NCBI GenBank assembly: GCA_014360755.1
Contig: JACIWX010000002.1
Span: 205,988-269,987, forward strand
DNA from: Chloroflexota bacterium
Lineage (GTDB): Bacteria; Chloroflexota; Anaerolineae; UBA2200
Reading direction: 5' to 3'
DNA: 64,000 nt
Positions 28,641-36,614 of this stretch are shown piece after piece (positions within the stretch are counted from its first letter, which is position 1; each line of letters begins with the position of its first letter). The notes beneath the pieces were generated by a model. That model searched no databases and was not told the DNA's origin. It worked only from the letters and a program-made list of their open reading frames with translations. The position numbers were made by a program, and so were the translations under genes.

Positions 28641-28669
28641 AGTATACTGTCATCTTGATGGGGTGGCAA
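28641..28669 (-). promoter_or_regulatory. Promoter of the ROK kinase operon
   Basis: Minus strand: TTGCCA (28669-28664), 17 bases, TATACT (28646-28641), about 30 bases before the start codon. Confidence 0.65.
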
Positions 28670-28825
28670 ATAGACGAGGGCTGGAGTTGGGACAAGTCAC
28701 AATATAGGATTTGTAAAGTGAGGGGCTGTTTGCCCAAGTTCAGAAGGTTGCAGAAATGCATTTTCCAAATGCAACAAAAACTCCGATATATGCCTGGTAC
28801 AGGTGCATGTCGTGCTAGCGTGAAA

Positions 28826-28854
28826 TTGACACTCCGCTCATTCTATCATACAAT
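28826..28854 (+). promoter_or_regulatory. Promoter of the EF-G paralog gene
   Basis: TTGACA (28826-28831), 17 bases, TACAAT (28849-28854), near consensus. The resulting leader of about 125 nt holds a CCTGGC/GCCAGG hairpin (around 28902-28919) but no RNA element I recognise. The stretch 28670-28825 holds nothing I can identify. Confidence 0.75.
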
Positions 28855-28985
28855 AGTTTAGTTACCGCAAGCGAATCGGCTATCGCGGATGGTGAATTCA
28901 CCCTGGCTGCGAGGCCAGGTTATTCATAGTAAGTAATTACCAAAACGGCTGATGACTTCTCAACAGTCGCCTTTCAGGAGGATAA

Positions 28986-31058
28986 ATGAAGAATTACAAA
29001 GTTGAGGAATTGAGAAATGTAAGTTTAGTTTCCCACAGTGGGGCGGGCAAGACTTCGCTGACTGAAGCCATGCTGTACAATGCTGGGGTGATCAATCGCC
29101 TGGGCAAGGTTGACGAAGGCAACACGGTGTCCGATTATGACCCAGAGGAAATCCGGCGCAAGATATCGGTGAATACATCGGTTACCCCATGGGAGTGGGA
29201 AGGACACAAAGTAAACCTGTTGGACACCCCGGGCTATGCTGACTTTGTCGGGGAAGTCAAAGGAGCGATCCGTGTTTCTGATGCGGTTGTAGTGGTACTG
29301 TGCGCTGCTTCGGGAGTGGAAGTGGGCACCGAGCTGGTATGGCAATATGCCGATGAGCTCAAATTGCCCCGGTTGGCTTTTATCAACAAAATGGATCGCG
29401 AAAACGCCAGTTTCCAGCGCACCTTGGAGCAGATGAGAGCCAAATTCAACGTCAATTTTGTCCCCTTGCAGTTGCCAATTGGGGCTCAAGCCGATTTCAA
29501 AGGTGTAGTAGACCTGCTATCCATGCAAGCCTTTCTCGGTGATGGCAAGAAGGCGAGCGACATCCCCGCTGAACTGCGTGAGGAAGCTCAAGCGATGCGC
29601 CAACAACTCATTGAAGTGGCTGCCGAGGCGGATGATGAGTTGATCGTCAAATACCTTGACGGGGCAGAACTCAGCGTTCAGGAGATTCAAAGAGGCCTAG
29701 CCGCAGCAGTTGCCTCAGGCAAGGTAGTGTTGGTATTATGTGGCTCTGCCACTCAGAATATAGGCGTTCGTCTCTTGCAGGATGCTATTGTAGACTATCT
29801 GCCCTCGCCGGCTGCTGTTGAAGTAAAGGCTGTGAACATACGCGATAGCAGCGAGGAAGTGATCAGGGCTTCAACGGTGGGGCCACTGGCAGCGCTCGTT
29901 TTCAAGACCATGGCAGATCCCTATGTGGGGAAGCTCACTTATTTCCGCGTCTATTCAGGCGTTCTCCAAAGCGATTCGCGCGTCCTGAATGCCAATAAAG
30001 GCGAGGAAGAGCGAATTGGACAGCTTTTCTTCCTCCGTGGGAAGGAGCAAACACCTACGAAAGAGGTTATGGCAGGAGACATTGGAGCCGTAACAAAGCT
30101 CCAAGTCACTGTTACAGGGGATACACTTTGTGACAAGGATCATCCGATTACTTTGCCTGGCATCACTTTTCCTCACCCGGTGGCTTTTGCCGCGGTCAGT
30201 CCCAAGACCAAGGCTGACCTGGATAAGATGGGCTCCGCTTTGGCACGGTTGGTTGAGGAAGACCCCACCTTAGTGGTGAGCCGCGATCCGGATACCGGTG
30301 AGACCGTCATTTCGGGTATGGGGGATTCGCATATAGACATTGCGGTCAAGCGTTTGCAGCAGAAATTCGGTGTGGATGTGGTTACTTCTGTGCCCAAAGT
30401 GCCTTATAAGGAGACCATTACCAAGACGGTACAGGTGCAAGGACGGCACAAGAAGCAAACGGGTGGGCGTGGCCAGTTTGGTGACGTGTGGATTCGCTTT
30501 GAACCATTGCCCCGTGGCGCAGGTTTTGAGTTCGTGGACGAGGTCTTTGGCGGTCACGTACCACGCAACTTTATACCGGCGGTGGAAAAGGGCTTGCGGG
30601 AAGCCATGGCCAAGGGCGTGCTGGCTGGCTATCCCGTTACAGATTTCCGAGCAGCACTGTATGACGGTTCTTCTCACCCAGTGGATTCTTCGGAAATTGC
30701 CTTCAAGCTCGCTGCACATTTGGCGTTCAAGAAGGGCATGGAGGAAGCTAATCCCATCCTGCTCGAACCTATTATGAAGGTAACGATTATTGTGCCAGAG
30801 CAGTTCATGGGCGATGTCCTGGGCGACCTCAACACGAAACGAGCGCGCGTCCTGGGCATGGAGCAACAAAAAGGGAACAGCGTGATCAGAGCCGAGGTTC
30901 CACTCGCTGAGATGCAGCGGTATGCCGCTGATTTGCGCTCGATGACCCAGGGAAGAGGCTATTTCAGCATGGAATTTGAGCGCTATGACCAGGTCCCTGC
31001 CCATATTGCACAAGGGATCATTGAGCAAGCCAAGAAAGAGAAGGAAGAAGGGGCTTGA
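28986..31058 (+). CDS. Elongation factor G paralog (EF-G2-like)
   Basis: 690-residue translational GTPase of EF-G length and domain order. G1 is SHSGAGKTS instead of the AHIDAGKT of standard EF-G; G3 is DTPGYADF and G4 NKMD. The C-terminal EF-G domains are complete, including GGRGQFGDVWIRFEPL and RGYFSMEFERYDQVP. The altered P-loop, the absence of neighbouring ribosomal genes (rpsL, rpsG, tuf) and the KNYKVEELRNVSL start point to the second EF-G class, whose split of translocation and recycling roles varies between species. RBS AGGAGG lies just upstream. Confidence 0.92.
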   Translation: MKNYKVEELRNVSLVSHSGAGKTSLTEAMLYNAGVINRLGKVDEGNTVSDYDPEEIRRKISVNTSVTPWEWEGHKVNLLDTPGYADFVGEVKGAIRVSDAVVVVLCAASGVEVGTELVWQYADELKLPRLAFINKMDRENASFQRTLEQMRAKFNVNFVPLQLPIGAQADFKGVVDLLSMQAFLGDGKKASDIPAELREEAQAMRQQLIEVAAEADDELIVKYLDGAELSVQEIQRGLAAAVASGKVVLVLCGSATQNIGVRLLQDAIVDYLPSPAAVEVKAVNIRDSSEEVIRASTVGPLAALVFKTMADPYVGKLTYFRVYSGVLQSDSRVLNANKGEEERIGQLFFLRGKEQTPTKEVMAGDIGAVTKLQVTVTGDTLCDKDHPITLPGITFPHPVAFAAVSPKTKADLDKMGSALARLVEEDPTLVVSRDPDTGETVISGMGDSHIDIAVKRLQQKFGVDVVTSVPKVPYKETITKTVQVQGRHKKQTGGRGQFGDVWIRFEPLPRGAGFEFVDEVFGGHVPRNFIPAVEKGLREAMAKGVLAGYPVTDFRAALYDGSSHPVDSSEIAFKLAAHLAFKKGMEEANPILLEPIMKVTIIVPEQFMGDVLGDLNTKRARVLGMEQQKGNSVIRAEVPLAEMQRYAADLRSMTQGRGYFSMEFERYDQVPAHIAQGIIEQAKKEKEEGA

Positions 31059-31075
31059 TGCTTGGTTCGTGAAGG

Positions 31076-31116
31076 AGGAACAGCCACTATTGTTGAAAGT
31101 GGCTGTTCCTCTTTTT
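31076..31116 (+). terminator. Rho-independent terminator after the EF-G paralog
   Basis: Perfect 13-bp stem (31076-31088 with 31098-31110), 9-nt loop, then CTTTTT. Confidence 0.92.
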
Positions 31117-31136
31117 GGGGTTTGCATGGTGCTGGG

Positions 31137-31616
31137 TCAAATAGTGAAATAATCCGGGGGGACATCCAGGTAGAGAGCTAGCGCCTGTAGTTCTGAGGCA
31201 GGGATATCGCGCTCGCCATATTCATATTGCGCGATGCGCCGAGCGGGGATGCCTAACTTTTTGGCACAGTCTTCCTGCGTCTTGCCTGCCTGTAGCCTTG
31301 CTTGGCGTAGCAATGCGCCCATGATTTTATGCTCAATGCGGGGTACAGCCTGATATGCCTTCTCTGTATCTTCGTCTTCCACCGTGCTTTCATCATCGAA
31401 GAAATAGCCTAGTGGGGTGTCGCATAGCTGTGCGATGAGTTCTAGTTCAGGCAGGCTGAGATCGTGCTGGCCCTGCTCGTAGGTAGCATAGCGGTGCCTG
31501 GATACACGCAACGCCGCTGCAAGTTCTGCCTGACTTCTGCCCGCGCGAATGCGTGCATTACGCAACAGAACGCCCATGATCTTCTGGCGAATGGCTTGTT
31601 TGTCGGGTTGGCTCAT
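31137..31616 (-). CDS. Tandem XRE-type helix-turn-helix regulator
   Basis: 159 residues made of two XRE helix-turn-helix domains in one chain (about residues 12-70 and 95-155). Each has the same order: LLRxARxxAGxxQ..., a recognition helix, then YExGxxDlxxxELxxLAxxLdxPxxYF. An acidic linker (DDESTVEDEDTE) joins them. ATG 31616 is chosen for its GGGGAGAG RBS. The duplication suggests one chain may bind a palindromic or direct-repeat site alone. Target unknown. Confidence 0.85.
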   Translation of the reverse strand: MSQPDKQAIRQKIMGVLLRNARIRAGRSQAELAAALRVSRHRYATYEQGQHDLSLPELELIAQLCDTPLGYFFDDESTVEDEDTEKAYQAVPRIEHKIMGALLRQARLQAGKTQEDCAKKLGIPARRIAQYEYGERDIPASELQALALYLDVPPDYFTI

Positions 31617-31654
31617 GATCTCTCCCCATGGCATCGGATGCAGACCTCGTTGAC

Positions 31655-31683
31655 ATTATATCACGGACGTTGCTGAACGGCAA
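31655..31683 (-). promoter_or_regulatory. Promoter of the tandem XRE gene
   Basis: Minus strand: TTGCCG (31683-31678), 17 bases, TATAAT (31660-31655) preceded by TGA (extended -10). Confidence 0.65.
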
Positions 31684-31757
31684 TATGCATATGGAAAGCA
31701 GATAGTGAAGGGGAATATCGGATACGCTGGGGGCTAGGTTCATATAAGGGATAAGAA

Positions 31758-32747
31758 ATGGGCACGAGTGAGGAAAGTGCAGTACAGTGCACCCTTTGCC
31801 GCCGTGGGTGCCGTATCAAATCCGGGGAGGTTGGCTTCTGCCGCACGCGGCGCAATGAGCAAGGACGGCTGCAAAGCATTGTCTATGGCCGGTTGGCTGC
31901 TTTGGAAAGCCGGCCTATCGAGATTAAGCCTTTCTTTCATTTCTATCCCGGCTCCACTGCGCTCACATATTGTTGCTATTCCTGCAATCTGCGCTGTCGC
32001 TGGTGCCAGAATTGGCACCTGAGCCGCACAGATCCGGTGCGTGTCCAGGCGGAGTATGTATCTCCTCAGGACCTAGTGGATATGGCTTTGCGATTTGGCG
32101 ACAAGGGGCTGTGTTGTAGTTTTACAGAGCCCACTCTCTTGCACGAATACAATTTGGCGGCTTTCCCCCTGGCGAAGGCCGCAGGATTATATACTTGCTA
32201 CGTATCCAACGGCTATATGACACTTCACGCTCTGCGTGAGTTGCGCGAAGCCGGGTTAGATGCCATCAAGATTGATGTCAAGGGCGATGCTGAGGTATAC
32301 CGCGAGTATTGTGCCGCTGCGCATGGCGAGTTGGTTTGGGAAACGGCGGCTGCGGCTAAGGGGATGGGATTGCACGTAGAAATTGTAAACCTGGTTGTTA
32401 CCGGCGTGAACGACTCTGAACGAGCACTGCACTATGTCATCCAGAGCCACTTGCAGGCTGTTGGTGCGGAGACGCCCTTGCATTTCACCCGCTATTATCC
32501 GGCTCATCAGATGCACGCTCCACCGACGCCTATTTCCACCTTAGAACACGCCTACAACCTTGCGCGCCAAGCCGGGCTGGCTTACGTCTATCTGGGCAAT
32601 GTCCCTGGACATCCTGCGGAGAACACATACTGCCCCTCCTGTGGTCAACTCTTGATTGAGCGTTTGGGATATCGGATGCGCCGCAATCTTCTAACCCCAT
32701 CAAAACAGTGTCCATCATGCGGCCGTAGCATTCCATGTATTGGGTGA
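31758..32747 (+). CDS. Radical SAM enzyme, PflA-like (AmmeMemoRadiSam type)
   Basis: 329 residues. The radical SAM motif CNLRCRWC lies near residue 77. An N-terminal Cys-rich segment (CTLCRRGCRIKSGEVGFC) and KPFFHFYPGSTALTY are typical of the pyruvate-formate-lyase-activase-like proteins of the AmmeMemoRadiSam set. A C-terminal zinc-ribbon pair (CPSCGQ and CPSCGR) follows. The Memo and AMMECR1 partners are not in this window, so the target is unknown. RBS AAGGG is weak. Confidence 0.88.
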   Translation: MGTSEESAVQCTLCRRGCRIKSGEVGFCRTRRNEQGRLQSIVYGRLAALESRPIEIKPFFHFYPGSTALTYCCYSCNLRCRWCQNWHLSRTDPVRVQAEYVSPQDLVDMALRFGDKGLCCSFTEPTLLHEYNLAAFPLAKAAGLYTCYVSNGYMTLHALRELREAGLDAIKIDVKGDAEVYREYCAAAHGELVWETAAAAKGMGLHVEIVNLVVTGVNDSERALHYVIQSHLQAVGAETPLHFTRYYPAHQMHAPPTPISTLEHAYNLARQAGLAYVYLGNVPGHPAENTYCPSCGQLLIERLGYRMRRNLLTPSKQCPSCGRSIPCIG

Positions 32748-32825
32748 CCTCGGAGCGGTTTCACGCTGTGCTGTTGGTTCACTGCGCAGAAACTTCCATA
32801 AGGCTGGTTTCCCTCGAGCTCACAT

Positions 32826-32854
32826 TTGACAAAAAAGCCAATTTATGGTATCCT
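32826..32854 (+). promoter_or_regulatory. Promoter of the GntR/PTS/selenoprotein operon
   Basis: TTGACA (32826-32831), 17 bases, TATCCT (32849-32854). The predicted start (about 32861) lies at the edge of the triple GTATAC repeat, a layout for autorepression. Confidence 0.75.
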
Positions 32855-32863
32855 GTGTTCACC

Positions 32864-32890
32864 TGTATACACTTGTATACACTTGTATGC
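32864..32890 (+). promoter_or_regulatory. Triple 10-bp repeat, putative GntR operator
   Basis: TGTATACACT occurs twice in tandem and is followed by a third partial copy TGTATGC; the first two contain palindromic GTATAC. The 10-bp period places the sites on one DNA face. It lies just downstream of the -10 and 40 bases before the GntR gene. Confidence 0.7.
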
Positions 32891-32930
32891 TAAAGGCTGG
32901 CTATAGTCAGGGAGAGGGAGAATCGGTTAT

Positions 32931-33770
32931 ATGAAAGCAGATGTGATTGCAGCCATGCCTGTCTATCTTCAACTAGAACTAATCCTGACCGAACGCATTC
33001 GTTCAGGTGAGTTGAAGATGGGCTCCAAGTTGCCTTCGGAGAGTGAACTAGCTGCGGAATTTGGAGTAAGTCGTTCTACTGTCCGGAAAGTCTTAGATCG
33101 CCTCGCTGCTGATGGTTTGATTGTGAAATGGCCGGGAAAGGGCTCCTACGTTAGTGCTGAGAGGCTCAAGATGACCCCCACGAGCCTGAGTTTTAGTCAG
33201 CAAATGATCGCGGCCGGACATTCAGTAAGCACAAAAGTGCTGTTGCGCAAAGTGATCCCCGCCCCAGAGCATATTGCGCAAGCTCTTGGTCTTCCCACTA
33301 CTGGAAGGGTTGTGTACTTCCGTCGTCTGCGCATTCTGGATGGTGAACCAGTAGCTATTCATACCACGTTTTTGCCATACCCTCAATATGAGCAGGTAAC
33401 GATTGAAAAGCTGGAGCGAACGCAATCTCTATCCCAGGTTATGGAAGAGGTAGCTGGCGTTAGGGTGGTAAGCTCTCATGATGTCCTTTCGGTCATTCAG
33501 GTTGATCCAGCAGATGCTGCATTGTTGAATATTCCACCAAATAGCCCAGTAGTACTTGTGCGTGGAGTAGGTTATACCTTGGCAGGCACTCCAGCGCGTT
33601 GTACAGAAGCGATATATCGTAGCGATCGCTTTGAATTCACGATCTACAATAGCGTTCTGGCTGATGTATTTACACCTGCATCGCCTAGGAATGCTGGGCT
33701 TGGCACTTATCTGATGCCAACCATGATACGTTGTATACCCAAAGAAATCAGTCAGGAAGGAAAGGATTAA
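32931..33770 (+). CDS. GntR-family (HutC/UTRA) transcriptional regulator
   Basis: 279 residues. The winged HTH spans about residues 10-75, with KLPSESELAAEFGVSRSTVRKVLDRL as its core (quoted in parts: KLPSESELA, SRSTVRKVL). The C-terminal half is a UTRA ligand domain like those binding sugar phosphates or histidine metabolites. It likely represses its own operon through the GTATAC repeats. The phosphotriesterase-like gene starts 10 bases after its stop. Confidence 0.93.
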   Translation: MKADVIAAMPVYLQLELILTERIRSGELKMGSKLPSESELAAEFGVSRSTVRKVLDRLAADGLIVKWPGKGSYVSAERLKMTPTSLSFSQQMIAAGHSVSTKVLLRKVIPAPEHIAQALGLPTTGRVVYFRRLRILDGEPVAIHTTFLPYPQYEQVTIEKLERTQSLSQVMEEVAGVRVVSSHDVLSVIQVDPADAALLNIPPNSPVVLVRGVGYTLAGTPARCTEAIYRSDRFEFTIYNSVLADVFTPASPRNAGLGTYLMPTMIRCIPKEISQEGKD

Positions 33771-33780
33771 GGAGAAATCT

Positions 33781-34749
33781 ATGAAGCGCATTCAGACCCT
33801 GTTAGGTGATATTCCTCCGGAAGAACTTGGGATTACTGATGCCCACGATCACTTGATTCGTAGTGGAGGAATGGAAGTTGTTCACGACCGGGATTTTCTC
33901 CTGGATGACGTGGACAAAGCTGTACAGGAGATGGAGCTGTTCCTCAAAGCAGGCGGTAAAACGATCGTAGATATGGATCCTATTGGTTGTGGCCGGAATG
34001 TGCCCAAGATGCTGGAGATTGCCAAGCGTTTTGCCGGCCGTGGTCATATTATTCTCACCACTGGTTTCCAGCGAGGCGAGTTCTATGACCATCGCACACA
34101 CTGGGTAGCTACCTGCACAGTTGATCAGATCGCTGCGTTACTGGTTGCTGAAATCAAGGAGGGCCTCGATTTGCATAGCTATAATGGCCCTGTGGTCGAG
34201 CGTACCACTGCCAAGGCTGGCGTAATCAAGGCCGGTACTGGCTATGGCGCTATCACGCCTTTCGAGAAAAAAGTCTTTCAGGCGGTTGCATTAGCTCAAC
34301 AGGAGACTGGAGCACCCATTGTAACCCATACCCAATTTGGGACAATGGCTATGGAGCAAATTGAGCTCCTACGGGAGTACGGAGCGAATCTGGAAAAAGT
34401 CGTTTTGAGCCATGTGCAGAGGAATCCGGATTTGTGGTATCACAAACGGCTTCTGGACACTGGGGTATCGCTTTGCTACGACGGGCTTTATCGGGTGAAG
34501 TACTTCTCGGACAATGTGATAGCCAACCTGATTCACGAACTTGTCCGGGCGGGGTATCAGAAACAGCTTCTTTTGTCGATGGATGCAGGCCGTGCATCGT
34601 ATCAAAAAGCCTATGGTGGTGGGGTTGGCATTGACTACATGCTCACGGTGTTTGTACCTCGCTTGCGCAGCGAAGGATTGGCAGAATCAGCGATAGAAGA
34701 TATCTTGATTCACAATCCCGCACGCATCTTTGCCATCGACAAAGCATAA
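33781..34749 (+). CDS. Phosphotriesterase-family hydrolase
   Basis: 322 residues of the binuclear metal amidohydrolase family. The N-terminal metal pair is DAHDHL near residue 20; later metal or active-site positions are in VTHTQFG (near 181), LSHVQRNPD (near 209) and LLSMDAGR (near 266). PTE homology proteins in sugar operons often act as lactonases or phospho-sugar hydrolases, which suits a neighbouring PTS; that is inference. No signal peptide. Start ATG with GGAG upstream. Confidence 0.9.
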   Translation: MKRIQTLLGDIPPEELGITDAHDHLIRSGGMEVVHDRDFLLDDVDKAVQEMELFLKAGGKTIVDMDPIGCGRNVPKMLEIAKRFAGRGHIILTTGFQRGEFYDHRTHWVATCTVDQIAALLVAEIKEGLDLHSYNGPVVERTTAKAGVIKAGTGYGAITPFEKKVFQAVALAQQETGAPIVTHTQFGTMAMEQIELLREYGANLEKVVLSHVQRNPDLWYHKRLLDTGVSLCYDGLYRVKYFSDNVIANLIHELVRAGYQKQLLLSMDAGRASYQKAYGGGVGIDYMLTVFVPRLRSEGLAESAIEDILIHNPARIFAIDKA

Positions 34750-34790
34750 GCGGTAGCGGCGTTAGTTTTAGCGATTAAGCGGCAATCAAT

Positions 34791-35282
34791 GTGGTAGGTG
34801 CAAAGAGAAGCGAGAAAGCGTTAGAGGTCCAGGCACGCGCCAAGGAAATCCATGCACAAGGTTTCCATTGATCCGAAACGGTGATGCGCGCCGTGGGCGT
34901 GTACGCGTTGGGTGAGTCTGCACTCACCGATACGATCTTGCGTATGATGACGACCATACATGGTGGCCTTGCCGATACCAAGCAAGGTCATTGTGGGGCA
35001 TTGCTGGCCGGCTTGTTGATTATTGGTGCTCTGTTTGGTCGGGTTCAGGCTGATGGGGATGATGCCCAGGCCAAGACCGTGGCTCGACAGTACTGGCAAA
35101 GGTTTATCGAGGAGTTTGGTTCGGACCATTGTGGGACATTGAGAAGTACGGGGAAAGTTGGGCCAGAATATCCTTCTGTATGTGGCACGATCATGGTGAG
35201 AGCAGCAGGGATCCTTGTTGATCTTCTTGAGGAGATTGCAAGCCAGAACGAAGGGGTCCTTGATGGAGACGATGTAGGATGA
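34791..35282 (+). CDS. C_GCAxxG_C_C-type redox protein, probable selenoprotein (Sec at TGA 34869)
   Basis: Read through one in-frame TGA, this gives 163 residues of the C_GCAxxG_C_C putative redox family. The family has four conserved Cys; here they are position 27 (TGA, in GFH-U-SETVMRAVG), Cys68 (GHCGALLAG), Cys114 (SDHCGTLR) and Cys131 (PSVCGTIMVRAAG). The TGA thus sits exactly where the first conserved Cys belongs, and family-like sequence continues on both sides in one frame (ARAKEIHAQGFH before it). A hairpin suited to a bacterial SECIS follows. GTG 34791 is the only start after the upstream stop at 34776 and lacks a clear RBS, so the start is uncertain. The stop overlaps the next gene as ATGA, showing the frame is translated. 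Alternatives: a nonsense mutation, or a shorter protein from 34881. Confidence 0.75.
34885..34903 (+). promoter_or_regulatory. Candidate bacterial SECIS hairpin
   Basis: An 8-bp stem (34885-34892 with 34896-34903, including G-U pairs) has apical loop GTG. The stem begins 13 bases after the TGA and the loop 21 bases after it, within the spacing of known bacterial SECIS elements, with a G first in the loop. A second hairpin (34911-34928) is too far away. Confidence 0.5.
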
Positions 35283-36457
35283 GCAAGGAAAATGCCCATA
35301 CTGCGATGTCCTCGCGGGAGAGGGTATTGCTGGCGTTAGAGCATCGTGAGCCCGATCGTGTTCCATACGACTTGGGTACTTCGGGCGCAACTGGGATTCA
35401 TGTCTCAGCCCTGCGGAAAGTGTTGCCTTACCTAGGGTTTGAAGCGAAAGATGTGCGCATTGGGGATATTCGAGGACAGCTTGCTGAATTAGATGACGAG
35501 ATAAGAAGTAGGCTTGGTGTAGATACACAGGCTGTGCCCCGCAATCCTGGAGCGTCGCCTCCGCACCCTGAACGCGATGGAGAATATTGGATCATTCGTG
35601 ATGAGTGGGGCGTTATCTGGAAAATGCCTGTGGAAAATGGGCAGCAGTTTTCACCCTATCAGGCACCCATGGCACATTTGTCCGAAGCCGCCGAGCTGGA
35701 GACCTATCCTTGGCCAGACGTTGCACGACCGCAGCGTATTGCGGCCATGGCAGCGGAAGCAAGAAGGTTGTATGAGGAAACTGATCGCGCGCTCATTGTG
35801 GGGCCTTGTTGTCTAGGCTTTTTTCAGATGGGTTGGTTGCTCCGTGGCTTTGAGAATTTTGCTATCGATCTGATTTGGAACCCTTCGTTTGCGGAAGCAT
35901 TGATGGAGCGCATTTTGGAGTTGAAGATGACTTACTGGGGTGAGCTACTGCCCAGTTTGGATGGGAAGGTGCCTATTGTACGGGAAGATGATGATTACGG
36001 GCATCAGTCCGGCCTGCAGATTTCGCCCGACATTTTTCGACGCCTTATTAAGCCCCGTTGGAAACGGCTGTTTGATTTCATGAGGGAAAAGGCAGCTGGG
36101 AAAATATATATTTACTTCCATTCATGTGGTGCTATTCGACGTTTGATCCCTGATCTTATTGAGATTGGTGTGCAGATTCTAAACCCGGTTCAGGTCAGTG
36201 CAGAGGGAATGGATACACAGAGGTTAAAGGCAGAGTTTGGCAAAGACCTAACGTTTTGGGGAGGAGGAATAGATACCCAACATACTTTGCCTTATGGCAC
36301 ACCGGAAGAGGTGCGCGATGAAGTACGCCGGCGTATCGCAGATTTGGCGCCAGGCGGAGGCTTTGTTTTTACCCCGGTGCACAATATCCAGGCTGATGTC
36401 CCGCCAGAAAATTTGCTAGCCATGTGGAAAGCGCTAGAGGAGTTCGGACAGTACTAG
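35279..36457 (+). CDS. Uroporphyrinogen decarboxylase-family protein (methyltransferase-like)
   Basis: 392 residues of the UroD/MtaA/CmuA fold. It begins SSRERVLLALEHREPDRVPYDLG, the usual opening of the non-haem UroD-like group (quoted here as RVLLALEHREPDRVP). Zinc-site candidates fit IYFHSCGAIRRLIPDLIEIGV near residue 280 (motif HSCG). Such proteins often transfer methyl groups to or from corrinoid proteins, or act on small carbon acids. It overlaps the selenoprotein gene by 4 bases. The neighbouring reductive-dehalogenase-like gene, also of a corrinoid family, makes a corrinoid link plausible but unproven. Confidence 0.85.
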   Translation: MSKENAHTAMSSRERVLLALEHREPDRVPYDLGTSGATGIHVSALRKVLPYLGFEAKDVRIGDIRGQLAELDDEIRSRLGVDTQAVPRNPGASPPHPERDGEYWIIRDEWGVIWKMPVENGQQFSPYQAPMAHLSEAAELETYPWPDVARPQRIAAMAAEARRLYEETDRALIVGPCCLGFFQMGWLLRGFENFAIDLIWNPSFAEALMERILELKMTYWGELLPSLDGKVPIVREDDDYGHQSGLQISPDIFRRLIKPRWKRLFDFMREKAAGKIYIYFHSCGAIRRLIPDLIEIGVQILNPVQVSAEGMDTQRLKAEFGKDLTFWGGGIDTQHTLPYGTPEEVRDEVRRRIADLAPGGGFVFTPVHNIQADVPPENLLAMWKALEEFGQY

Positions 36458-36614
36458 AGCGATTGCCTTTGCCTCTGGGTTAACTGACGCGGGTAGGAAG
36501 GAGGTGATGAGGAATCATTTAGGCCCTTTCAACTGTGGGTCGGATATATCAAACCGGACGGTCCAATGTCCAGATCAGTAATCACATTGACAACACATGT
36601 AAAGGAGGCGTGTC

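Noticed and set aside
30270..31127. Leftward 285-codon frame opposite the EF-G paralog
   Set aside because: Antisense shadow of a complete EF-G reading frame.
34911..34928. GGTGAG/CTCACC hairpin as the SECIS element
   Set aside because: Its loop lies 45 bases after the TGA, beyond the usual bacterial distance; the hairpin at 34885-34903 fits better.
34821..35528. Leftward 235-codon frame opposite the selenoprotein gene
   Set aside because: No domain recognised, while the plus strand carries all conserved family motifs and translational coupling.
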